Notes under the pieces: generated by a model
What the model was told of the DNA's origin: nothing
Databases searched by the model: none
Seen by the model: only the letters and a program-made list of their open reading frames with translations
Position numbers and translations under genes: made by a program
From: an uncultured Olsenella sp.
Lineage (GTDB): Bacteria; Actinomycetota; Coriobacteriia; Coriobacteriales; Atopobiaceae
DNA length: 64,000 nt
Assembly: GCA_934660915.1 (NCBI GenBank)
Contig: CAKUIF010000001.1
Span: forward strand, 124,001 to 188,000
Reading direction: 5' to 3'
Shown: in pieces, positions 8,088-14,986 of the stretch
Layout of the letters: each line of letters starts with the position of its first letter
Numbering within the stretch: the first letter of the stretch is position 1

Positions 8088-9050
8088 GTGCAAGGTCGCA
8101 ACGACTCAGTCGACTCGCCCGATGGCAAGAAGGGCCTCTTTGAAGATTTCAGCTTCTCGACGGTGATCGCGTCGGGGCTCGCGGCGGCGACGTCCTTCGC
8201 CCTCGCCTCCCAGATCGGCATCGCCGGCTCCATCATCGGCACGCTGATCGGCGGCTTCGCGTCGGCGGCGGCGTCGCAGGTGTACCGCTCGCTCCTCTCC
8301 GCGTCCGCCGACAAGCTCCGTCAGGTGGGCCCGGCAAGCGGCGAGGCGGCGGCAACGGGTGGACGCAACGACTCTGCCGCCCCGCGCGACGCCGACGCGA
8401 CCGTCGTGGCGAGCGCCGACCCCACCCGCACGATCTTCCGCCGCCCGGCCGTGGGCCTCGGGGCTGTCGAGGAGATCGCGGAATCCGGAACGCCCATCGC
8501 GCCCGCGGAGGTCCGCGCCGCGGCACGGGCCGCCGAGCACAGGCGCCAACGCAGGCGCGCCACCGCCGTCGCCGCCGCCGTCTCCATCGCGGCGGTGCTC
8601 GTCTTTGCGCTAGTTGTTGGCTTTGTCACGCAGGGCAGGGGCATCGGCACCAAGCCTTCTGCACCCGCAACCCAGGAGCAGCCCGATGCAAGCGGTCAGG
8701 CGCAGACGACAACCACCGAGGGCGAGCCCAAGGCGGACGCTGGCGCAGTCGCAAAGAAGGACGACGCCTCGGACACCGTCTCCTCCACGACCGAGGGCAA
8801 CGGCCAGCAGAAGACCGACAGCTCCCAGAGCGCCACGGGCACAGGCGACTCCGCAAGCCAGGGCACCGGCACCTCGGGCGGCGCGGGGACCGGAACCGGC
8901 GCGGGCGGCGCCTCCTCCGGCACCGGCAACACGAGCTCATCCGAGGGCACCGGCTCCACGTCAGGCGGCAGCACCTCCTCGAGCACCGGAGCCGGCGCGG
9001 CAACGGACGGCGGCGCGGGCAACGGCGCCGGAGCCGCGACGACCAACTAA
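8088..9050 (+). CDS. Membrane protein with a long Ser/Thr/Gly-rich tail, unknown function
   Basis: This 320-residue protein starts at a GTG with TTGGAG seven bases upstream. Residues about 22-65 are Ala/Gly-rich and hydrophobic (VIASGLAAATSFALASQIG), followed by a polar 100-residue region with a basic stretch (EHRRQRRRAT) and one clear membrane span at about 163-185 (VAAAVSIAAVLVFALVVGF). The last 130 residues are almost only Ser, Thr, Gly, Ala, Gln and Glu. The basic stretch before the span predicts an extracellular tail. I recognise no catalytic motif. A surface or stress-sensing role would be a guess. Confidence 0.75.
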   Translation: MQGRNDSVDSPDGKKGLFEDFSFSTVIASGLAAATSFALASQIGIAGSIIGTLIGGFASAAASQVYRSLLSASADKLRQVGPASGEAAATGGRNDSAAPRDADATVVASADPTRTIFRRPAVGLGAVEEIAESGTPIAPAEVRAAARAAEHRRQRRRATAVAAAVSIAAVLVFALVVGFVTQGRGIGTKPSAPATQEQPDASGQAQTTTTEGEPKADAGAVAKKDDASDTVSSTTEGNGQQKTDSSQSATGTGDSASQGTGTSGGAGTGTGAGGASSGTGNTSSSEGTGSTSGGSTSSSTGAGAATDGGAGNGAGAATTN

Positions 9051-9169
9051 GGCAATGCCTCGCAGCCCATCACCCCTGAACAACACAGACCCGGCCCCTG
9101 CGCCTGGCGGTTTTCTTGCCGCCGGGCGCTTTTCTTGCCAAAGGACGCCCCCGTCGGCGCGTACCGCGC

Positions 9170-9198
9170 TAGAATCAATGGGTGAATCATTCACCCAT
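9170..9198 (+). promoter_or_regulatory. Promoter -10 and perfect palindromic operator of the M18 aminopeptidase
   Basis: A -10-like TAGAAT at 9170-9175 is followed directly by ATGGGTGAAT-C-ATTCACCCAT (9178-9198), a perfect inverted repeat with 10-base arms and one central base. It covers the expected transcription start, 14 bases before the aminopeptidase start codon. A repressor binding site is likely; the regulator is not in view. Confidence 0.65.
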
Positions 9199-9211
9199 CG
9201 AAAGGAACCTC

Positions 9212-10624
9212 ATGGAGCGAAAGAACGCCTGGAAGACCTACTCCGCCGAGCAGCTCGACGAGCTGCACTATCTCTGCGAGGGCTACAAGGCCTACATCTC
9301 CGACAACAAGACCGAGCGCGAGTGCTGCGACGCCGCCGTCGAGATGGCGCGCGAGGCCGGCTACGTCGAGCTCGGCGAGGCCATCGCCGCGGGCAAGGAG
9401 CTCAAGGCCGGCGACAAGGTCTACGTCGTCAACCGCGGCAAGTCCCTCATGCTCGTCAACCTCGGCACCGACGACCTCGAGGCCGGCGTCAACATCCTGG
9501 GCGCCCACATCGACTCGCCGCGCATGGACCTCAAGCAGAACCCCCTCGAGGAGAAGAACGACCTCCTTACGCTCGACACCCACTACTACGGCGGCATCAA
9601 GAAGTACCAGTGGGTCACCATCCCGCTGGCCATCCACGGCGTCGTGGCAAAGAAGGATGGCTCCATCGTCAACGTCTGCGTGGGCGAGGACGAGGGCGAC
9701 CCCGTCTTCTGCGTCACCGACCTGCTGATCCACCTGTCGCAGGAGCAGCTGACCAAGGAGGCCAGCAAGGTCATCGACGGCGAGATGCTCGACGTGCTCT
9801 GCGGCGGCCGCCCCGTCGTGATCGAGGGCGCCGAGGGCGACGACGCAAAGAAGGCCGACGACAAGGACCTCGTAAAGAAGGGCGTCCTCGCCATCCTCAA
9901 GGAGACCCTCGACATCGAGGAGGAGGATCTTCTTTCCGCCGAGCTCGAGGTCGTGCCCGCCGGCCCCGCCCGCGACCTGGGCTTCGACCGCTCCATGATC
10001 CTCGGCTACGGCCAGGACGACCGCTCCTGCGCCTACACCAGCCTCGTCGCCCAGCTCGACGAGAAGGACGTGCGCCGCACCTCCGTGTGCCTGCTCGTCG
10101 ACAAGGAGGAGATCGGCTCGGTGGGCGCCACCGGCATGACGAGCCGCTTCTTTGAGAACTCCATGGCCGAGGTGCTGGCGCTGGCCGGCAAGCAGGGCGA
10201 CCTCTCGCTGCGCCGCTGCCTCACCAACTCCCAGATGCTGTCGAGCGACGTCTCGGCCGGCTTCGACCCCACCTTTGCGTCCGCCTTCGAGGCCAAGAAC
10301 TCGAGCTTCCTCGGCCGCGGCATCACCTTCAACAAGTTCACCGGCTCGCGCGGCAAGCACGGCTCCAACGACGCCGACGCCGAGTACGTGGCAAAGGTCC
10401 GTCGCGTGATGGACGAGGGCGGCGTCAACTGGCAGACCGCCGAGCTCGGCCGCGTTGACCTGGGTGGCGGCGGCACCATCGCCTACATCCTGGCCGAGTA
10501 CGGCATGAGCGTCATCGACTGCGGCGTGCCCGTGCTCTCGATGCACTCGCCGTGGGAGGCCACGAGCAAGGCCGACATCTACGAGGCCTATCGCGGCTAC
10601 CGCTCCTTCCTCGAGCGCGCGTAG
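9212..10624 (+). CDS. Aminopeptidase, peptidase family M18
   Basis: This 470-residue protein is a cytosolic dodecameric-type zinc aminopeptidase of the M18 (aspartyl aminopeptidase/LAP4) family, which removes N-terminal residues from peptides. Visible family blocks are ILGAHIDSPRMDLKQNP (metal His and Asp), LLVDKEEIGSVGATGM (Glu pair of the active site), SSDVSAGFDPTFAS and VPVLSMHSPWEATSKADIY (metal His). The ATG at 9212 was chosen because AAAGGA stands 7 bases before it; a start at 9182 lies inside the palindromic operator. It is a single gene between its operator and a strong terminator. Confidence 0.93.
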   Translation: MERKNAWKTYSAEQLDELHYLCEGYKAYISDNKTERECCDAAVEMAREAGYVELGEAIAAGKELKAGDKVYVVNRGKSLMLVNLGTDDLEAGVNILGAHIDSPRMDLKQNPLEEKNDLLTLDTHYYGGIKKYQWVTIPLAIHGVVAKKDGSIVNVCVGEDEGDPVFCVTDLLIHLSQEQLTKEASKVIDGEMLDVLCGGRPVVIEGAEGDDAKKADDKDLVKKGVLAILKETLDIEEEDLLSAELEVVPAGPARDLGFDRSMILGYGQDDRSCAYTSLVAQLDEKDVRRTSVCLLVDKEEIGSVGATGMTSRFFENSMAEVLALAGKQGDLSLRRCLTNSQMLSSDVSAGFDPTFASAFEAKNSSFLGRGITFNKFTGSRGKHGSNDADAEYVAKVRRVMDEGGVNWQTAELGRVDLGGGGTIAYILAEYGMSVIDCGVPVLSMHSPWEATSKADIYEAYRGYRSFLERA

Positions 10625-10653
10625 GCTTTGCCAGCCAATCGCCAATAGGCACA

Positions 10654-10692
10654 AAGAAGCCCGGGTCCGCGTCGTGCGGGCCCGGGCTTCTT
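10654..10692. terminator. Bidirectional terminator
   Basis: A 17-bp stem (AAGAAGCCCGGGTCCGC at 10654-10670 with GCGGGCCCGGGCTTCTT at 10676-10692, one G-T pair) with a 5-base loop sits between the convergent aminopeptidase and ThiZ genes. The right arm ends in the octamer CTTCTTGC (10687-10694). Confidence 0.8.
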
Positions 10693-10724
10693 GCTTAAGT
10701 GCCCCGCCAGTCGAACAATCCCCG

Positions 10725-11549
10725 CTACCCCAAAAGCGCCATGACCTCGCGCTTGGCGCGCAGGAACTCATCGGTGAGGTCGAAGTGGGCAGCGTCGGCA
10801 CCGCCCTCCCCCGCCGCAGGGCGCTCGACGCGAACCTCGCCGGCGACGGTGCTCGGCACGCCCCCGCGCGGGTCGCCCTCGAGCACGTAGACGCGGCTCG
10901 CCATGCCCACAGCCTCGTCGACGTCGTGAGTAATGACGACCGACGCGATACCGAGCTCGGCTGCCATCCGGCAATACCAGGCGCGGATGTCGGCGCGCGT
11001 CAGGGCGTCGAGCGCCGAGAAGGGCTCGTCGAGAAGCGCGACGTCGTTGCCCATGAGGTAGGTGCGCAGGAAAGCCGCGCGCTGACGCATGCCGCCGGAC
11101 AGCTCACCCGGCCATTTGTTCTCGCAGCCCGAGAGCCCAAAGCGCTCAAAGAGCGGGAGCGCCTGCTCGCGGGCAGCGGACTTCTTTTGCCCGGCGACCA
11201 CAAGCGGCAGGACCGCGTTGTCGAGGATGGTGCGGCTCGGCAGCAGCAGGTCCTTCTGCAGCATGTAGCTCACGAGGCCCGGGCGTCCGCCGAGGTCCTC
11301 GCCGTGCAGGAGCACGACGCCCTCGCGCGGCCGCGTGAGGCCCGAGAGCGCGTGGAGGATGGTCGTCTTTCCGCAGCCCGACTTACCCACGATGCAGACG
11401 GTCTCGCCGGCCATCACGTGCAGGTCGACGCCGCGGACGACGTCGTGCACACCGTCCCAGGCAAGCGTAAGGCCGCGCGCCTCGAGCGCCGGAGCGCAGC
11501 CCGCCGCGTCGGCGCCCGTTGCCGTAATGTCGGTGCCCTTCTTTCCCAC
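10725..11549 (-). CDS. thiZ: Thiamine-precursor ABC transporter ATPase ThiZ
   Basis: This 274-residue NitT/TauT-type ATPase has Walker A GKSGCGKTT, signature LSGGMRQRAAFLRTYL, Walker B DVALLDEPFSALD and the VITHDVDEA switch. It is the last gene of an operon that begins with a TPP riboswitch, so it should power import of a thiamine precursor (hydroxymethylpyrimidine or formylaminopyrimidine) together with ThiX and ThiY. It starts 5 bases after the ThiY stop. The family also includes taurine, nitrate and sulfonate ATPases; the riboswitch decides the assignment. Confidence 0.88.
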   Translation of the reverse strand: MGKKGTDITATGADAAGCAPALEARGLTLAWDGVHDVVRGVDLHVMAGETVCIVGKSGCGKTTILHALSGLTRPREGVVLLHGEDLGGRPGLVSYMLQKDLLLPSRTILDNAVLPLVVAGQKKSAAREQALPLFERFGLSGCENKWPGELSGGMRQRAAFLRTYLMGNDVALLDEPFSALDALTRADIRAWYCRMAAELGIASVVITHDVDEAVGMASRVYVLEGDPRGGVPSTVAGEVRVERPAAGEGGADAAHFDLTDEFLRAKREVMALLG

Positions 11550-11554
11550 CGTGC

Positions 11555-12598
11555 TTACGCCAGGTAGGAGGTGTCGAAGCCGGCGTTGACGTCGAGCTTA
11601 TTGGTCACGAGCTCGTTGTCGTTGAGCCACTGGAAGTACTTGGCCCAGCGGTCCTTGTCGATGACGCCCCAGCTCTCGGCCTCGGCGGTGTACTCGCCGG
11701 CAAGGAAGCTGGCAGAGGCGTTCACGAGGTCGGCGTCGAGCTCGGGGACCTCCTCGAGCAGGATCTTCGCGGCGTCCTCGGGCTTCTGGACGGCGAACTC
11801 ATAGCCCTTCTTTGCAGCGCGCAGGAAGGCCTTGGCTACCTCGGGGTTGGCCTGGGCGAACTCGATGTTCGCGGCGATGACCGGCGTGTAGAAGTCGAAC
11901 ACGTCGTCCATGTCCTTGAAGCTGAAGTAGTTGACGGGGTAATCCTGGATCTTGGCGTTCTGGCAAGCCCAACCCTCATAGACCCACACGCAGTCGAACA
12001 TGTTGGCCTTGAGGCCAGCGATCTCGTCGTCGACGGTGTAGGGCACCATCTTGAGCTTGGAGAAGTCGCCGCCGTCGGACTCCATGATCTGCTTGATGGT
12101 GGCCTGCTCGACGGCCATCTCCCACGTGGTGTAGACGTGGCCCTCCATCTCCTTGGCACGGGTGATGCCGTCCTCCTGGCGGCTCATGATGCCGGAGGTG
12201 TTGTGCTGGATGATGGCGGCGACGGCGGTGAGGCCGGTGTTGCCCTCGTCGTAGCAGGCGGCGATGTAGTCCTGGTAGCTCACGCCGAACTGGGCCTGGC
12301 CGGAGGCGATGGCGGCCTCGGCGGTGCCGTCGGCGGGCTGGACGATCTCGACGTCGAGGCCCTCCTCCTCAAAGAAGCCCTGGTTCTTGGCCACGTAGAT
12401 TCCCGTGTGGTTGGTGTTGGGCGTGTAGTCGAGGCAGAACGTCAGCTTGGTCTTCTCGCCGGAAGCGGGCTTGGAGCCGCCCGAACCGGAGTTGGCGTCG
12501 GAGCCGTTCGAGCCGCCGCAGCCGGCGAGCACGAGGGTGGCGGCGCCAGCGAGCGAGCTGCCGACGAAGGCGCGGCGGGAGAGGTTGTTCTTGAGCAT
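11555..12598 (-). CDS. thiY: Thiamine-precursor-binding lipoprotein ThiY
   Basis: This 347-residue NMT1/THI5-like binding protein starts with a Tat-like lipoprotein leader (NLSRRAFVGSSLAGAATLVL) ending in LAGC. The mature protein has the family opening LTFCLDYTPNTNHTGIYVA and GVSYQDYIAACYDEGN, typical of pyrimidine-precursor binders. The ATG at 12598 is one base after the ThiX stop and has GAAGGGAA upstream; a start 54 bases further upstream would place foreign residues before the leader. It captures the precursor outside the membrane and delivers it to ThiX/ThiZ. Confidence 0.88.
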   Translation of the reverse strand: MLKNNLSRRAFVGSSLAGAATLVLAGCGGSNGSDANSGSGGSKPASGEKTKLTFCLDYTPNTNHTGIYVAKNQGFFEEEGLDVEIVQPADGTAEAAIASGQAQFGVSYQDYIAACYDEGNTGLTAVAAIIQHNTSGIMSRQEDGITRAKEMEGHVYTTWEMAVEQATIKQIMESDGGDFSKLKMVPYTVDDEIAGLKANMFDCVWVYEGWACQNAKIQDYPVNYFSFKDMDDVFDFYTPVIAANIEFAQANPEVAKAFLRAAKKGYEFAVQKPEDAAKILLEEVPELDADLVNASASFLAGEYTAEAESWGVIDKDRWAKYFQWLNDNELVTNKLDVNAGFDTSYLA

Positions 12599-12599
12599 G

Positions 12600-13379
12600 T
12601 TAGTCGTTCCCTTCTGTCTTTTTCCAAGGCATGCAGATGCGCTCGAGGACATCGACGCCCTTCATGAGGGCGAGCGAGAGCGCAGAGGTGATGATGATGA
12701 CCGCGAACATGCGGTCGTAGGCGAAGCTCTTTCGGACGCGCGTCATGTAGACGCCGAGGCCGGTGAAGCCGCCGAGCCACTCGGAGATGACGGCGCCCAC
12801 GATGGCGTAGGTTGCGCTGATGCGCAGGCCGCTGAAGAACTGCTCCATGGCGGCGGGCAGCTTCGCGTAGCGGAAGATCTGCCACTCGGTCGCGTTCATG
12901 GTGCGGAGAAGGTCCACCTGATCGGGGTCGACGGACCGGAATCCCGAGGCCAGGGCCACCGTGACCGGGAAGAACGTGGTGAGGACGACGAGGAGCACCT
13001 TGGGCATGAGGCCATAGCCGAACCACAGCACCAAAAGCGGCGCGATGGCAACCGTGGGGATGGTCTGGCTCACCGTGAGCAGCGGGTCAAAGGCCAGGTA
13101 GAACGTCTCGAACTTGTCCATGAGGACGGCGAAGACGAAGCCGACCGCGACGCCGATGACAAGGCCGAGCGCGGCCTCGGAGAGCGTCGTCCACATATGC
13201 GAGAGCAGCAGCGGGAAGTCCGCCACGAGGGCAGTGACAACCTGGACCGGGCTCGGGAGCATGAAGTTCGGGACGAGTCCCAGCGAGCACGCGCCCTGCC
13301 ACACGGCCAGAAGCGCGACCACCGCGCAGACGGGGGCCACGACCTTTTTGCTGAGGAATGCGGGGGTGCGGCGCTCCAT
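12600..13379 (-). CDS. thiX: Thiamine-precursor ABC transporter permease ThiX
   Basis: This 259-residue permease of the SsuC/TauC/ThiX family has about six membrane spans and a binding-protein-dependent EAA loop (around residues 160-180, SVDPDQVDLLRTMNATEWQ). The stop is one base before the ThiY start and the start is 2 bases after the thiamine-binding protein gene stop. It sits under TPP riboswitch control in the order thiamine-binding protein, ThiX, ThiY, ThiZ. Confidence 0.88.
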   Translation of the reverse strand: MERRTPAFLSKKVVAPVCAVVALLAVWQGACSLGLVPNFMLPSPVQVVTALVADFPLLLSHMWTTLSEAALGLVIGVAVGFVFAVLMDKFETFYLAFDPLLTVSQTIPTVAIAPLLVLWFGYGLMPKVLLVVLTTFFPVTVALASGFRSVDPDQVDLLRTMNATEWQIFRYAKLPAAMEQFFSGLRISATYAIVGAVISEWLGGFTGLGVYMTRVRKSFAYDRMFAVIIITSALSLALMKGVDVLERICMPWKKTEGND

Positions 13380-13381
13380 GA

Positions 13382-13720
13382 CTAGGCCACGGCCTCGTCG
13401 GCGTGCGCGAACTCGGGGTCGTTCGGGTGATACTTGCCGATCTTGTGGTCGGTGCTCATGACGTCGCCGTCGGGGCGGAAGTTGATCTTCGCGTAGGTCA
13501 TGACGTGCTTGCAGCCCGCCTTTGCGCCCACGAGCTGGCAGTTCTTGAGAATCTCCATGCAGGTCTCGTAGTCGCCCTCGATGGCGGTCTCGAACGGGCC
13601 GACGAAGTAGTCGATGCCCGTCGAGTCGATGTAGTCGATCACCGCGTCGACGGCGGCGCAGGTCTCCTCATCGGAGCCCGCGTCCATGGGCAGGTACTGG
13701 ATTGCGATCGAACAGTTCAT
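13382..13720 (-). CDS. MTH1187/YkoF-family thiamine-binding protein
   Basis: This 112-residue protein begins MNCSIAIQYLPMDAG and contains VGPFETAIEGDYETCMEIL, the pattern of the small MTH1187/YkoF (DUF77) ferredoxin-like fold that binds thiamine or its pyrimidine part. Start ATG 13720 follows GGAAGGGAG. It is the first gene after the TPP riboswitch and its terminator. Members are thought to carry thiamine precursors in the cytoplasm. Confidence 0.85.
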   Translation of the reverse strand: MNCSIAIQYLPMDAGSDEETCAAVDAVIDYIDSTGIDYFVGPFETAIEGDYETCMEILKNCQLVGAKAGCKHVMTYAKINFRPDGDVMSTDHKIGKYHPNDPEFAHADEAVA

Positions 13721-13739
13721 CCGACTCCCTTCCGGGCGC

Positions 13740-13768
13740 AAAAAAGCGCCCACAGTTTCCGTAGGCGC
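13740..13768 (-). terminator. Riboswitch-controlled intrinsic terminator
   Basis: An 8-bp stem (13746-13753 with 13761-13768, one G-T pair) with a 7-base loop is followed on the minus strand by a run of T (13740-13745). It stands between the TPP aptamer and the first gene of the operon, the usual place for the expression platform. Confidence 0.8.
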
Positions 13769-13781
13769 CCAAAAACGAGCC

Positions 13782-13880
13782 AGGTTCTGGTTCCTACGCC
13801 GGCATTACCCGGATCAGGTTCGAAGGTCAGGGCCGCGGTCCTGGGCCCGATCTCAGCCGGCGTGCGCCAGCCCCCTTTTT
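13782..13880 (-). promoter_or_regulatory. TPP riboswitch (THI element)
   Basis: The minus strand carries the hallmark TPP aptamer segments in order: a G-rich 5' arm, GCCGGCTGAGAT, the variable P3 arm, then CTTCGAACCTGATCCGGGTA and ATGCCGGCGTAGG. These match the thi-box consensus (CTGAGA, CTGAT and the GGGTAATGCCAGCGTAGGGA region). A terminator follows 14-30 bases later. When TPP is bound the operon should be switched off. Confidence 0.95.
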
Positions 13881-13929
13881 TACGTGGACCAGTCTAACAC
13901 TCCGGCGGCGAATTTGTTGTGCCCGCTGC

Positions 13930-14352
13930 CTACGCCCCCTCAGCGGACTTCGCCTTACCTAAGTTGACGCCAAAGAGAACGCCCGCGAGGAGCAGCGAGG
14001 CACCGAGGCCGGTGTAGAACACCGCGATGAATCGCTCGGGCGCGATGCCGCTCGAGCGCAGGGCGATGCCGCCGGTCATCATGAACGCCATGATGGCGAA
14101 GGACTTCGCGTCAAAGAACTTGAAGAAGAATTGGCGCTCCTCCTCGTAACCGGTGATTCGGGTCGAGTGCTTTTTGACCAGCTTGCCGAAGATGAAGAGC
14201 TGGAATACGACGAAAACAACTAGGGACAAAGCGAAATTCAAGATCCCCAGGTAGTCCGGGTACGCGAGAACGCCGATGCGAAGAATATTGAAGCCCGCGG
14301 CACACCACACGAAGCAGGCGATGAGCAGAAGCGTGTTGCGCTTAACCTTCAA
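13930..14352 (-). CDS. Small membrane protein with four spans, unknown function
   Basis: This 140-residue protein has four predicted membrane spans (for example LLLIACFVWCAAGFNILRIG, then ALSLVVFVVFQLFIFG near the middle) and a polar loop with GYEEERQFFFKFFDAKSF. I chose a TTG at 14352 because AAGGAGG stands five bases before it; the alternative ATG at 14373 would put that Shine-Dalgarno sequence inside the gene and has none of its own. Base composition is less GC-rich than neighbours. It is a single gene downstream of a repeat field. I do not recognise the family. Confidence 0.7.
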   Translation of the reverse strand: MKVKRNTLLLIACFVWCAAGFNILRIGVLAYPDYLGILNFALSLVVFVVFQLFIFGKLVKKHSTRITGYEEERQFFFKFFDAKSFAIMAFMMTGGIALRSSGIAPERFIAVFYTGLGASLLLAGVLFGVNLGKAKSAEGA

Positions 14353-14476
14353 GAAAACCTCCTTAGTGAACATTGTTCAGTTTGATGATTGTACAAATCA
14401 GCCGGAACACCGGTAACACGCATACGAACGCTGCACAATTCATCTCGAATTCAAGGAATGTGGGGGAATCCAACGC

Positions 14477-14682
14477 GCCGAACCTCGCTCTGGGCCACGT
14501 AGACAACCCGTCCTGTGCCGAAGCGCGCTCCGGGCTACGTGTTTGAGGCCGCCGGCGAAGCCCCCAAGGGCCAAGACAACGCCCGCGTGACACGTCCGCC
14601 CCTTCAATCGCCGAAAACACGTAGCCCGGAGACGAGTTCGGCGCAGCATCCGACGCGAACGTAGCCCGGAGGCGGGTTCGAT
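14477..14682. repeat. Palindromic repeat array: four 23-nt CGTAGCCCG units
   Basis: Two units read GCCGAA..G.GCTC.GGGC.ACG at 14477-14499 and 14517-14539 (period 40). Two inverted copies read CGTAGCCCGGAG.CG.GTTCG at 14620-14642 and 14660-14682 (period 40). The 80 bases between the two orientations are GC-rich and have no gene. Confidence 0.75.
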
Positions 14683-14703
14683 GCACGGGTGCGGACCAGA
14701 CGG

Positions 14704-14926
14704 GACGCACTTTTGCCTTTCGGACTACGCACGGAGCCGCGAACGACGCACTTCCCTCATTCGGGCTACGTGTTTTCGAGACCAGGGTCGCGTCACCCCT
14801 CAGACATCATGCTAAACCGCAGGTCAGCGTTCTCGAGACAAGGCGCGACAGCCAAAGTACGTAGCCCGAGCGACCAAAGTGCGCATCCATCCTCGCCAAA
14901 CGTAGCCCGAAGACCAAAAGTGTGTC
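14704..14926. repeat. Palindromic repeat array: four 25-nt CGTAGCCCGA...AAAGTGCG units
   Basis: Units at 14704-14728 and 14745-14769 read GACGCACTT...CGGGCTACG (period 41). Inverted copies are at 14860-14884 and 14901-14926 (period 41). The word CGAAAACACGTAGCCCG (14612-14628, flanking the previous array) recurs inverted at 14762-14778. The whole 14353-14986 gap holds these repeats and no gene I can support. Confidence 0.75.
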
Positions 14927-14986
14927 TTTTGCCGTTGAGACGTGGTCGTAATAACTCGACTCCCAACGGGCAAGTTCACCACTGGC

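Noticed and set aside
14353..14373. ATG at 14373 as the start of the small membrane protein
   Set aside because: The strong AAGGAGG lies inside that frame, five bases before a TTG that is the better start.
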